Assembly: GCA_947170265.1 (NCBI GenBank)
Contig: CAMVSV010000009.1
Coordinates: 1-64,000 of the forward strand
DNA length: 64,000 bases
Origin: an uncultured Prevotella sp.
GTDB lineage: Bacteria; Bacteroidota; Bacteroidia; Bacteroidales; Bacteroidaceae
Direction of reading: 5' to 3'
Below, piece after piece: positions 12,006-24,054 of the stretch. Each line of letters opens with the position of its first letter. Position 1 is the stretch's first letter. The position numbers and the translations under genes were made by a program. The notes beneath the pieces are model-generated. The model ran no database searches, was not told where the DNA came from, and saw nothing but the letters and a program-made list of their open reading frames with translations.

Positions 12006-15000
12006 TTATTCCACTACCACTTTCTTTCCATCATGTATGTATATGCCTTTCGAGGGGTTGTTTGTCTTAACACCTTGCAGCGTGTACCATTCTCCCTGCT
12101 TGCCGGCATCGTTGTTTATGCCGAATATGGCATTTGTTATCTCTTCTGATTCTTCAAACGGTATGAGTGGTTTCTTTCCGCTTTCGTCGTTGCCCATGAG
12201 CGGCTCTTCGAAGGTTATTGCAATCTTTGAGTTCTGAATATCTTCTGTTGGCAGCTGCATGTAGGCTTTGTGAGTGGGGAATGTGCGTGCCACCGTCATC
12301 TTGTGGAGCTTGCTGTCAGTAGACATCAGGAAGTTGGTAAATGAGTCTTCTGTAGGCTGCACTATTGCAGGTCTCACCGTCACTCCCTTCATGATATTCG
12401 CCCTGGAATATTCAGCCAGGTTGTCGTCGTGTATCTGGTAGTAGTCGTTTTCGTGCCCCTCAACATCTCCTGTTGCCCGTATGAGCACCGCTGTGTTGGC
12501 AGGAATGAACGTGCCGTCGCCCTGAGCATCGCCGAGGTTTATGCTTTCCATGTGGACATATAGTACCTCGTCACCATTCTTGTCAATGTCTCTTCCATAT
12601 TTTCCTGCTGTGAAGGCAATCATCTGTGGCATGCCTTCGTTGTCGGTGCTTGTGAGTTCCGAGAAGTCGGTGTCGAACTCTCGGCAGAACGTGCCATATT
12701 TAGATGTCATGGGGAATGGTATCTTATAGTCCATCTGCTCAGCATATCTCGGCATTGCCGTCTTATAGCCTTCCAGCTTTGACTTCTTCACATATATGTT
12801 CGTTGTTCCGGCTATCTCAGAGTAGTCGCTACCAGTGGCGTCAAGCTCAAAACGGGTCGTTGAAAGCATCTCTGTGCTTGGTGTGCTTCCTATGAAGAAC
12901 ACCCTCTCCACCGTGCTCGTGTTATTGGTGATGTCGGTGAGAAATGCCTTGGCACCAATATATTCAACATTGTCGAACAATACAACCTCTTTCACATTGC
13001 TGCTTGTGTTTCTGAATGCATAGTCGCCTACGAGTGCCACCTCATAGGTTCTTCCGTCATGGTTCACGTTGCGGGGAATGATGTATGTCTCGTCTGTCGT
13101 AGAAGTGCTTAGCAGGTCCACGGCATTGTCAGACACTGCGATATATTCCTCGCTGCCATTGGTAAACGACGTGGCTATTGACTTGAACTTCTGATAGAAA
13201 GGCTCTGCCTGGTAGTCGCCCAGCTGGCTTTCATGCACATATATGTTTATGTCTCCGCGTTTGTCCTCCGCCGTTGTCACTCCATCGTCAAAGGCAGCCT
13301 CGTTCAGTGCCGTGGCTATATTGTCCGGGCTAATCATGTCGTGACACAGAAACGTTATAGTGTTAAGGTTTGTGCATAGTCCGAAGGCGCGCTTGCCAAT
13401 AGTAGTCACGAGGTTGGGTATTGTCACGTTCTTCAGGTTTTCGCAGCTATAGAAGGCATAGTCGCCAATGGTGGTTATTGACGGTGGCAGGAGGGTGAAC
13501 CTGTCGTTGGCTTTTCCGGGAGGGAAGAGCATGAGCGTGCGTTTGTTTTTTGACAGCAGCACTCCGTCAACACTCGAATACTTGCCATTCTCTTTATCCA
13601 CGTTGATGTTCTTCAGCTTGCTGCAGAACTTGAAAGCCTGCGGGTGTATGTTGGTTACGTTCTTGCCCACGTTTATTGACTCCAGCACATCACATTCGCG
13701 GAATGCCTCCATTTCTATCGAGGTGACACTCTCTGGAATGGTCAGGCTCACAAGACCGCTGTTTGAAAATGCCTTCGAGCCAATGGTGGTTATCACTGCA
13801 TCGTCGGCAAAGGTTATGCTTGAAAGCGATTTGCATTTATAGAAAGCACTGCTACCAATGGTTGTCACCGTTGCCGGGAAATTGAATTCTTCCAGCTTTG
13901 CGCACCCGCTGAATGCTTCACTGCCTATTGTCGTGAGCGGACAGTCGCCCTCAAAGGTAAAATGCTCAATGCCTGTGCCTATGAACGCGGCACCGCCTAT
14001 TGATTTGAGGGCAGACCCTTCGGGCACCACCACCTCCTTTATGCCTGATGCCTGGAACGACTGGTTGCGTATGTAGGCCACCGACTTCGGCAGTGTCAGC
14101 TCCTGTATGTGGGAGAAATAAAACACCTGCATCTTTATCTCCGTAAGCTCTGACGGCTCTTCAAAGGTTACGTTTTCAAGGTTCTGGCACCACTGGAATG
14201 CCCCTTCACCAATGTCGCTGATGGCTTTAGGTATTTCAATCTCTTTTATCTTTGCGCTGGCAAACGCCTTTCCCGCGATTGCCGTGGCTCCTTCGGCTAT
14301 TACATAGGTGGCATCATTGCGTCCCATGGGGTATATAATGAGTGTCTTGCCGTCAGCCGAGTAAAGCACACCGTCAATGTCCTTATAGGTCTCGTTACCC
14401 TCGGCAACATAGTAGTTTGTCAGTTGTGAACAGGCAGCAATGGCTCCCTCCGGAATGTTCGACATGTTGCTCGGTATGGTTATCGATGTGAGGTTCGCAC
14501 AGGTGTTGAAGGCTGCGTCCTTAAGTGTTTCAACCCCGTTGAGGTCCACTGTAGAGAAACGGGCGCTGGAGAATGCGTTTGACTCCACCGTCTTTATGCC
14601 GTCGGGCACCGAGTAGCTTGTAGCCGTCTTGCCGGGAGGATAGGATAGAAGAGTGGTCATCTCCTTGTCAAACACCACTCCGTCAACGTCACAATAGCTG
14701 GGGTTATCGTCGTCAACAAAAACATTCTCCAGATTGGTGCACGTTGAAACAGCATTGTAAGTCAATACCGTCTTTGGCACATAGAGCGTCTTCAGTGCCG
14801 AAATGCTGTTGAACGCCATTCCTCTTACCACCTCAACGCCTTCCGGAATGCGGAACACATTCTCTTCATCAAGGGGGCGGGAACGCGGATAGGCTACGAG
14901 CTCTTTCCCGTCCTTGCTATACAATACGTTGTCTACAGACTTGAAGTAGGGGTTGCTCTCATCAACGGTTATTTCAGCCAACTTTGACATTCCGTAGGTC

Positions 15001-15380
15001 AGTCCCAGTGACGAAATCTCCTTCACCGATGCCGGAATATGTATTCTGGTAATCGACGAACCGAAGAAAGCTCCTCTGTTGATGGTCTTGAGCGTGGATG
15101 GCAGGTTTACAGCTGTCACGCCGCTCCAAGCCTGCGGACTCTCGTCAAAGCCCACTCCAGTCACGGTGAACGTCACATCCTGACCGTCGAACACCGTTTC
15201 CGGTATGGTAATCTCTCCTGTCAATGTAGTGTTGATGGCTGTAACGTTATATCCACCTGTAACGTTATAGGTAATACCACCAATGGTAATCTTGTCGTTG
15301 ACACTATATGCCCCTGCTTGCTGTGTCAAGCCTACAAGCATACATGCCAACATTAACATAATGTTTGCAAAACGTTTCAT
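12006..15380 (-). CDS. BspA-like leucine-rich repeat (LRR_5) secreted protein
   Basis: Signal peptide MKRFANIMLMLACMLVGLTQQAGA; many LRR_5 repeats (e.g. IPESVTSIEMEAFRECDVLESI); repeated 'NPxYxxVDGVLYSxDGxxLxxYPxG' blocks; C-terminus WYTLQGVKTNNPSKGIYIHDGKKVVVE. Confidence 0.92.
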   Translation of the reverse strand: MKRFANIMLMLACMLVGLTQQAGAYSVNDKITIGGITYNVTGGYNVTAINTTLTGEITIPETVFDGQDVTFTVTGVGFDESPQAWSGVTAVNLPSTLKTINRGAFFGSSITRIHIPASVKEISSLGLTYGMSKLAEITVDESNPYFKSVDNVLYSKDGKELVAYPRSRPLDEENVFRIPEGVEVVRGMAFNSISALKTLYVPKTVLTYNAVSTCTNLENVFVDDDNPSYCDVDGVVFDKEMTTLLSYPPGKTATSYSVPDGIKTVESNAFSSARFSTVDLNGVETLKDAAFNTCANLTSITIPSNMSNIPEGAIAACSQLTNYYVAEGNETYKDIDGVLYSADGKTLIIYPMGRNDATYVIAEGATAIAGKAFASAKIKEIEIPKAISDIGEGAFQWCQNLENVTFEEPSELTEIKMQVFYFSHIQELTLPKSVAYIRNQSFQASGIKEVVVPEGSALKSIGGAAFIGTGIEHFTFEGDCPLTTIGSEAFSGCAKLEEFNFPATVTTIGSSAFYKCKSLSSITFADDAVITTIGSKAFSNSGLVSLTIPESVTSIEMEAFRECDVLESINVGKNVTNIHPQAFKFCSKLKNINVDKENGKYSSVDGVLLSKNKRTLMLFPPGKANDRFTLLPPSITTIGDYAFYSCENLKNVTIPNLVTTIGKRAFGLCTNLNTITFLCHDMISPDNIATALNEAAFDDGVTTAEDKRGDINIYVHESQLGDYQAEPFYQKFKSIATSFTNGSEEYIAVSDNAVDLLSTSTTDETYIIPRNVNHDGRTYEVALVGDYAFRNTSSNVKEVVLFDNVEYIGAKAFLTDITNNTSTVERVFFIGSTPSTEMLSTTRFELDATGSDYSEIAGTTNIYVKKSKLEGYKTAMPRYAEQMDYKIPFPMTSKYGTFCREFDTDFSELTSTDNEGMPQMIAFTAGKYGRDIDKNGDEVLYVHMESINLGDAQGDGTFIPANTAVLIRATGDVEGHENDYYQIHDDNLAEYSRANIMKGVTVRPAIVQPTEDSFTNFLMSTDSKLHKMTVARTFPTHKAYMQLPTEDIQNSKIAITFEEPLMGNDESGKKPLIPFEESEEITNAIFGINNDAGKQGEWYTLQGVKTNNPSKGIYIHDGKKVVVE

Positions 15381-15507
15381 CCTTAGGTCTCCTTCTCTGC
15401 ATCCTACTCTTTTATGGATGCTCTGTAAATACTTAAAATGTTAGTTGGTTACGTTGTATAATTATTTATTCATGCGCTTAATAATGAGATACTTGCTATC
15501 CAGTGCG

Positions 15508-15515
15508 CAAAGGTA
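15508..15515 (-). promoter_or_regulatory. Bacteroidetes -7 box (TACCTTTG on minus strand) for the BspA-like gene
   Basis: CAAAGGTA on plus strand; fits TAnnTTTG. Confidence 0.5.
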
Positions 15516-15600
15516 ATAAATAATGAATAAACAAGCAACTGTAATGATTTTTTTTTTGTCTCAATGGTTGTTTCCCATAGTTATTGTTTCACTTCAATTC

Positions 15601-15679
15601 TGGGCGCTTGTGTGTGTTATTCTCATACCCAGGGCGCTGCCCCGGGCTAACTGCTCACTGCCCCTTTCGGGGCGTACCA
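15601..15679. repeat. GC-rich palindromic intergenic segment (REP-like)
   Basis: ...CCCAGGGCGCTGCCCCGGGCTAACTGCTCACTGCCCCTTTCGGGGC: contains GCCCC-TTTC-GGGGC and CCAGGGCGCTGCCCCGG self-complementary segments. Confidence 0.5.
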
Positions 15680-15700
15680 ATCAGATGTCGTTATTTTACC

Positions 15701-15752
15701 GCATCACAGATGCTCATATTCGATGGTGTCGGATTGCAAATCCGACACAACT
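15701..15752. repeat. REP/BIME-like two-hairpin element, copy 1
   Basis: GCATC-ACA-GATGC hairpin, then GTGTCGGATT-GCA-AATCCGACAC hairpin; near-identical copies at 15960 and 16068. Confidence 0.85.
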
Positions 15753-15783
15753 GAAACGCTGTCCTTATGGGCAGGAGTGAGTT

Positions 15784-15884
15784 GAGCAGGAGAATTGAGA
15801 AGGAGAGTGAGCAGGAGAGTTGAGAAGGAGGGTGAGCAGGAGAGTTGAGAAGGAGAGTGAGAAGGAGGGTTGAACAGGATTGTT
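15784..15884. repeat. Minisatellite: alternating 13- and 12-bp units (about 25-bp dimer, 4 tandem dimers)
   Basis: GAGCAGGAGAATT GAGAAGGAGAGT GAGCAGGAGAGTT GAGAAGGAGGGT GAGCAGGAGAGTT GAGAAGGAGAGT GAGAAGGAGGGTT GAACAGGATTGTT. Confidence 0.9.
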
Positions 15885-15907
15885 GAGCAGGATTTGCAAT
15901 CCTGCTC
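15885..15907. repeat. Perfect palindromic hairpin GAGCAGGATT-TGC-AATCCTGCTC at the end of the minisatellite
   Basis: 10-bp perfect stem, 3-nt loop. Confidence 0.85.
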
Positions 15908-15959
15908 ATCTGAATATTAGGATTTGTAATCCGACAACACAGTCATTACCTTTTTTTCC

Positions 15960-16043
15960 GCATCACAGATGCTCATACTCAATGGTGTCGGATTGCTCAT
16001 CGACCTATGGTCGCTTGCCGGAAGCAAGAAATCCGACACAACT
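15960..16043. repeat. REP/BIME-like element, copy 2, with a structured insertion in the second hairpin
   Basis: GCATCACAGATGC...GTGTCGGATT, then inserted CGACC-TAT-GGTCG and CTTGC-CGGAA-GCAAG mini-hairpins, then AATCCGACAC. Confidence 0.8.
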
Positions 16044-16067
16044 GTAAAACAAAGTAAAGACTTTGCT

Positions 16068-16118
16068 GCATCACAGATGCTCATATTCAATGGTGTCGGA
16101 TTGCAAATCCGACACAAC
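16068..16118. repeat. REP/BIME-like two-hairpin element, copy 3
   Basis: GCATCACAGATGCTCATATTCAATGGTGTCGGATTGCAAATCCGACACAAC, near-identical to copy 1. Confidence 0.85.
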
Positions 16119-16340
16119 AAAAGCTTTATTTATGCCCTTACATTAACGATAATTTTTGCTATTTCTGCCCTTTGGTTTCACCGACTTTCCTCACGCTCGG
16201 CAATTCAAACAAGTTTGATTGCTCTCGCTTAATCGGAAAGTTCTGCGGGACAAGAAAAACGTCCTTTCTGCGCAAAATTTCAATTCCGTGAAACAGTTAA
16301 CAAATGTGAACGGAAAATATTCTCCGCACAGTGAGAAAAC

Positions 16341-16428
16341 GAAAGTGCCACTTTCGCATTGTGAAAGAGGCTCTTTTACCTTCCAAAAGAGGCTCTTTTG
16401 CACGCCAAAAGTGGCTCTTTTAAAATGC
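16341..16428. repeat. 22-bp-period palindrome array, locus A (4 units)
   Basis: Units gaaagtgccactttcgcattgt / gaaagaggctcttttaccttcc / aaaagaggctcttttgcacgcc / aaaagtggctcttttaaaatgc; palindrome centres 16348, 16370, 16392, 16414. Confidence 0.9.
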
Positions 16429-16616
16429 CCTTTTCAACCAATTGATTACCAATGAGTTACAAAGGGTAAAAAATAGCTTTTCCAAGAACTTTAAAAGTTA
16501 ACGTTTCTAAAATATTCTTGTGGATTTTTACATTTGTTTGCAAAATGTTTCACGGACTTTTTGCGATGTTCTCCTATGTGGGAACAACTTTTTTTGTCTG
16601 TTTTCCATAAAATAAT

Positions 16617-16624
16617 TATCTTTG
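16617..16624 (+). promoter_or_regulatory. Bacteroidetes -7 box TATCTTTG upstream of the TPP riboswitch
   Basis: Fits TAnnTTTG, about 16 bp before the riboswitch aptamer. Confidence 0.6.
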
Positions 16625-16639
16625 CAGCCGAAAACAAGA

Positions 16640-16720
16640 TATTCGGGGTGCTGAGGCATTTGCCGAGGCTGAGAATATACCCATAGAACCTGATACGGAT
16701 AATGCCGTTGGAGGAATGTA
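16640..16720 (+). ncRNA. TPP (THI-box) riboswitch
   Basis: GGGGTGC...GGCTGAGAATATACCC...GAACCTGATACGGATAATGCCGTTGGAGGAA matches the THI-box consensus; precedes thiS. Confidence 0.95.
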
Positions 16721-16722
16721 AT

Positions 16723-16920
16723 ATGACAGTAATAATCAACAACAAACGTCACGAGACGCAAGCCCGCACGTTGTCGGAGCTTGCCACCCTGTTGCAACTG
16801 CCCCATGAAGGAGTGGCAGTAGCCATTGATAATCAGTTGAAGCCGCGCAGCTCTTGGATCGACACGCCTATACAGGAGGGTGCGAGCATCACTATTGTCA
16901 AAGCAGCATGTGGGGGATAG
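16723..16920 (+). CDS. thiS: Sulfur carrier protein ThiS (start ATG 16723; upstream ORF start lies inside the riboswitch)
   Basis: Ubiquitin-like small protein ending in the functional GG. Confidence 0.93.
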   Translation: MTVIINNKRHETQARTLSELATLLQLPHEGVAVAIDNQLKPRSSWIDTPIQEGASITIVKAACGG

Positions 16921-17537
16921 CTTCGTGGTACAGTTTATTTCCCATTACACCGAGCGTTACAGCTACCTGTCGTCTATAAGGATGGCGCTTCAGGGAGGCT
17001 GCAAGTGGATACAGCTGCGCATGAAAGGCTACAGCGACGACGAGGTGCGTCCCATTGCCATTGATGCTCAGGGGCTATGCCGTAGCTATGGTGCTACGTT
17101 TGTCATTGACGACCGGGTGGAGTTGGTCATGGAGCTTGGTGCCGACGGCGTGCATCTCGGAAAGAACGACATGCCCGTGGCTGAAGCCCGACGCATTCTG
17201 GGTAGCGGGTATATAATAGGAGCTACCGCCAATACCTTTTCTGACGTGGTAGCCAGCCATGAGGCTTCAGCCGACTACATTGGCTGTGGTCCCTTCCGTT
17301 TCACCACAACCAAGGAGAAACTCTCTCCCGTGCTGGGTCTTGAAGGCTATCGCAGCATAGTGGGCAACATGCGTGAAGCAGGCATAGACCTTCCAATCGT
17401 GGCGATAGGCGGCATCACCCGTGACGACATACCTTCGCTTATGCATACGGGCGTAAGTGGGATAGCATTGAGTGGCACCATATTGCGTGCAGTCAACCCG
17501 ATAGAAGAAATGAAAAAAGTAATAGAATTAGTAAATC

Positions 17538-17545
<8 letters not shown>
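16910..17545 (+). CDS. thiE: Thiamine phosphate synthase (start codon uncertain; GTG candidates at 16880 and 16910)
   Basis: [25 protein letters not shown] motif; KWIQLRMKG; operon position. Confidence 0.92.
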
Positions 17546-20727
<3,182 letters not shown>

Positions 20728-20742
20728 ACAAGAAAGAAAGCT

Positions 20743-21876
20743 ATGTTTTCAGACATACTTGACACTATAAGCTGGGAAGAGACCACGAAACGCATAGCGG
20801 AGATGACCGATGCCGACGTGCGCAGGGCTTTGGCAAAGCACCGTTGTGACGTCAGCGACTTCATGGCGTTGCTCTCGCCTGCGGCAGAACCCTATTTGGA
20901 GACCATGGCACGGCTCTCGCGCAAGTATACCGAGGAACGCTTCGGGCGCACCATGTCGATGTTCATACCTCTGTATATAACAAACTCATGTTCCAACTCA
21001 TGTGTGTATTGTGGCTTCCACAGGGAAAATCCCATGCCAAGGATAATACTTACGCCGGAACAGATTGAAAACGAATATAAAGCCATAAAAAGAATGGCTC
21101 CCTTTGAAAACATACTGCTCGTGACCGGGGAGAACATTGCCAAGGCAGGAGTGGCATATCTTGAAAAAGCAATAGAGATAGGCAAACGCTATTTCTCAAA
21201 CATCAAGATTGAAGTGATGCCACTCAAGGCGGAGGAATACATGAAGCTCAAGCAGAGTGGACTCAACGGCGTGGTGTGTTTTCAGGAGACATACAACAGG
21301 GAACACTACAAGACCTATCATCCTCGCGGCATGAAGAGCCGCTTTGAGTGGCGCTGCGATGGCTTCGACCGTATGGGACAGGCTGGCATGCACTCCATAG
21401 GCATGGGGGTGCTCATAGGTCTTGAGAAAGAGTGGCGCACTGACGTGACAATGATGGCTTACCATCTGAGGTATCTGCAGAAACACTACTGGCGAACGAA
21501 GTTCAGTGTGAACTTCCCGCGAATGCGTCCGGCACAGAACGAAGGCTTCCAACCAAACTGCTTAATGACAGACAGGGAGCTGGCGCAAGCCACCTTTGCC
21601 ATGCGCATCTTCGACCATGACGTGGACATTTCTTATTCCACGCGTGAACCGGCATATATACGCGACAATATGTGCACGCTGGGAGTGACAACGATGTCGG
21701 CTGGAAGCCGTGTCAACCCCGGTGGATACCACACCTATCCCATGGCTCTGGAACAGTTTACCGTTAGCGATGAGCGCACGCCTAATGAAATTGACAGCCG
21801 GTTGAAGCAGCTTGGGCGCGAACCCGTGTGGAAAGATTGGGACGCATCGTTTGACCTCATGCGGAAATGCCTATGA
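20743..21876 (+). CDS. thiH: 2-iminoacetate synthase ThiH (radical SAM)
   Basis: ITNSCSNSCVYCGFHREN radical-SAM CX3CX2C motif; operon context. Confidence 0.96.
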   Translation: MFSDILDTISWEETTKRIAEMTDADVRRALAKHRCDVSDFMALLSPAAEPYLETMARLSRKYTEERFGRTMSMFIPLYITNSCSNSCVYCGFHRENPMPRIILTPEQIENEYKAIKRMAPFENILLVTGENIAKAGVAYLEKAIEIGKRYFSNIKIEVMPLKAEEYMKLKQSGLNGVVCFQETYNREHYKTYHPRGMKSRFEWRCDGFDRMGQAGMHSIGMGVLIGLEKEWRTDVTMMAYHLRYLQKHYWRTKFSVNFPRMRPAQNEGFQPNCLMTDRELAQATFAMRIFDHDVDISYSTREPAYIRDNMCTLGVTTMSAGSRVNPGGYHTYPMALEQFTVSDERTPNEIDSRLKQLGREPVWKDWDASFDLMRKCL

Positions 21877-22409
21877 TATTGATAATTACCAAACCAGTAT
21901 TCTTTGCGGGCGAAGGCGAACGCATAGGGGATATGCTAATGGGCGATGAGGCTGACAAGATACATATACGCAAGCCCGGAGCCAGCATGAGTGAGATGGA
22001 ACGACTGTTGCAGAGCATACCCTCCGAGCTCTATCCCCGGCTTGTCATGCACGATTGCTTTCGGCTTGCAGTGAGCTATGGCGTGGGGGGCATTCACCTG
22101 AACAGGAGAAACACAGTGCTGCCATGCGGATGGGAAGGGCAGGTGAGCATATCGTGTCATTCATTGGAAGAACTGGAGGAGTGCAGGAAGAAATCTTACG
22201 ACTACATGAGCCTCAGTCCGATATTCGACAGCATAAGCAAGAAAGGATACCACTCAATGTTCACAAGGGAGCAGCTCATGGAAGCACGACGAAAGGGAAT
22301 AATAGACCACAGGGTGATGGCACTGGGAGGAGTGACCTTTGCCAGGGTGGAGGAAGTGATGGCAATGGGCTTCGGTGGAGCAATGATACTCGGTGACGCA
22401 TGGAGATAG
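21867..22409 (+). CDS. Second ThiE/TenI-like protein (thiamine phosphate synthase family)
   Basis: YDYMSLSPIFDSISKKGYHS and RVMALGGVTFARVEEVMAMGFGGAMILG; TIM-barrel ThiE/TenI-like. Confidence 0.85.
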   Translation: MPMILIITKPVFFAGEGERIGDMLMGDEADKIHIRKPGASMSEMERLLQSIPSELYPRLVMHDCFRLAVSYGVGGIHLNRRNTVLPCGWEGQVSISCHSLEELEECRKKSYDYMSLSPIFDSISKKGYHSMFTREQLMEARRKGIIDHRVMALGGVTFARVEEVMAMGFGGAMILGDAWR

Positions 22410-23128
22410 TAATGACAATAGCCGGCAGCGACCCATCGGGTGGAGCGGGCATACAACAGGACTTGAAGACAATAACGGCGCATGGCTGCTATGGAACCAC
22501 AGTGATTACTGCTCTCACCTCGCAAAACACGCTGGGGGTGGTGTCGTCAGTGGCTGTGGATGCCGATGTGGTGGCTTCACAGCTGAAGACGGTGATGGGT
22601 GACCTCGTGCCCTCGGCAGTGAAGGTGGGGATGATACCCAACCGTAAGGTGGCAGAGATTGTTGTGGAAGCGCTGAAAGACTGCGATGCGCCCGTAGTCT
22701 ACGACCCTGTGATGATTTCCACCAGTGGATATGAGCTTATGGACAGCGAGGCAGTGGACTTTATAGCCGAACATCTGTTTCCACTCTGCACACTTGTAAC
22801 ACCAAACATTCCAGAAGCAGAAAGATTGAAGACCCATATGAAGAAAGCAACCACTGCCTTCCTCGTGAAGGGAGGACATGGTACAGGCTCGGTGTCGGTA
22901 GACAGACTGATGGCTCCCGACGGCACCGTATGGGAGTTCAGCACCGGGAAAATAGCAAGCAGTAACCTTCACGGCACGGGATGTACTCTGTCGTCGTCGA
23001 TAGCCTCATGGCTGGCAAAGGGTAGCAGCCTACATGAAGCAGTTGCAAAAGCAAAGGAATATGTTACCCTTGCCATACAGAGGTCGGTAAGCCATGGCAT
23101 AGGTCATGGCAACGGTCCATTGATATAA
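22400..23128 (+). CDS. thiD: Hydroxymethylpyrimidine/phosphomethylpyrimidine kinase
   Basis: TIAGSDPSGGAGIQQDLKT and LHGTGCTLSSSIAS motifs. Confidence 0.96.
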   Translation: MEIVMTIAGSDPSGGAGIQQDLKTITAHGCYGTTVITALTSQNTLGVVSSVAVDADVVASQLKTVMGDLVPSAVKVGMIPNRKVAEIVVEALKDCDAPVVYDPVMISTSGYELMDSEAVDFIAEHLFPLCTLVTPNIPEAERLKTHMKKATTAFLVKGGHGTGSVSVDRLMAPDGTVWEFSTGKIASSNLHGTGCTLSSSIASWLAKGSSLHEAVAKAKEYVTLAIQRSVSHGIGHGNGPLI

Positions 23129-23202
23129 TGTTTTGTCATGTTGTTAAGTGGAATATAAGGAAATAAGGGATTGATAAATTTTGCAATGAAGAAAATATAG
23201 AA

Positions 23203-23210
23203 TACTTTTG
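23203..23210 (+). promoter_or_regulatory. Bacteroidetes -7 box TACTTTTG upstream of the M23 peptidase
   Basis: TAnnTTTG match about 35 bp before the ATG. Confidence 0.5.
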
Positions 23211-23244
23211 CAAAATGAATAAGCAGAGTGACTGAGCAAAGGAG

Positions 23245-23766
23245 ATGGACAAGGGAAAACTGAAAAAGACATTCAAGACGGTGGGAATGGCAACGCTGAT
23301 GTTTGTAATTGCAAACATGCTGCTGCCTACGAAGATGCAGAACCCGGTGGAGGGATGCGGCAAGGACAACTACGACCCAGAGTCGTTCTGGCACAAATGG
23401 GGAGACCACAAGCATGGAGGCATTGACATCTTCGCACCGGAAGGCACGCCCATATATCCTGCCATTGGCGGCATAGTGGTGGAGGCACACCGTAATGCCA
23501 GGTTTGGAGGCAACTGCCTCTACATTCTCAGTTCCTCTTTCCGCATGCACTACTATGCCCACATGAAGGATATGTATGTGAAGACCGGAGATATAGTGAC
23601 GAAAAACACTCTCATAGGCAGCGTGGGTGACACGGGTAATGCCAAGGGCAAGCCACACCACCTGCACTACAGCATTACGAGCATACTACCGCAGGACGAT
23701 TGGCGCTTTCAACGGCAGATGAAGTATTTCCATATCAATCCTGCCAAGGAGCTGGGCTATGAATAG
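23245..23766 (+). CDS. M23 family metallopeptidase
   Basis: KHGGIDIFAPEGTPIYPAIGGIV...HHLHYSI LytM-type metal-binding motifs. Confidence 0.88.
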   Translation: MDKGKLKKTFKTVGMATLMFVIANMLLPTKMQNPVEGCGKDNYDPESFWHKWGDHKHGGIDIFAPEGTPIYPAIGGIVVEAHRNARFGGNCLYILSSSFRMHYYAHMKDMYVKTGDIVTKNTLIGSVGDTGNAKGKPHHLHYSITSILPQDDWRFQRQMKYFHINPAKELGYE

Positions 23767-23868
23767 CTGGACGTTGACACTGGTCATGTGAACCGCAACA
23801 TTGCAAATAAAAAGAGTCCATAATCCACTAACGTGAACTATGAACTCCCAATTATAGATTATAAGTGG

Positions 23869-23950
23869 TGCGCCTGACAGGACTCGAACCTGCACATCGC
23901 AAGACACCAGATCCTAAGTCTGGCGCGTCTACCAATTCCGCCACAGGCGC
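23869..23950 (-). tRNA. tRNA-Leu (anticodon TAG)
   Basis: Minus strand GCGCCTG...CCAGA-CTTAGGA-TCTGG...GGTTCGAGTCC...CAGGCGC cloverleaf with a long variable arm. Confidence 0.95.
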
Positions 23951-23960
23951 TTGTGGGGTG

Positions 23961-23968
23961 CAAAGTTA
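23961..23968 (-). promoter_or_regulatory. -7 box TAACTTTG (minus) for tRNA-Leu
   Basis: CAAAGTTA on plus strand, about 10 bp upstream of the tRNA 5' end. Confidence 0.55.
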
Positions 23969-24054
23969 CAAATAAAAAACGTTAACGCTTACGTTAACGC
24001 CGACTTTTTTTGCTTGCGGGCATCGTTATGCCTTGTAAGAGCTCCATGGAGAAG

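Noticed and set aside
15691-15909. 72-aa minus-strand ORF (QLSCSLSFSILLLNSLL...)
   Set aside because: Simply the translation of the minisatellite and hairpins; not a credible gene.
16341-16428. Possible CRISPR array
   Set aside because: Units are 22 bp with 15-bp palindromes and 7-nt spacers; too short, and no cas genes nearby.
16702-16722. Upstream start for thiS
   Set aside because: Lies within the TPP riboswitch; ATG 16723 fits ThiS homologs better.
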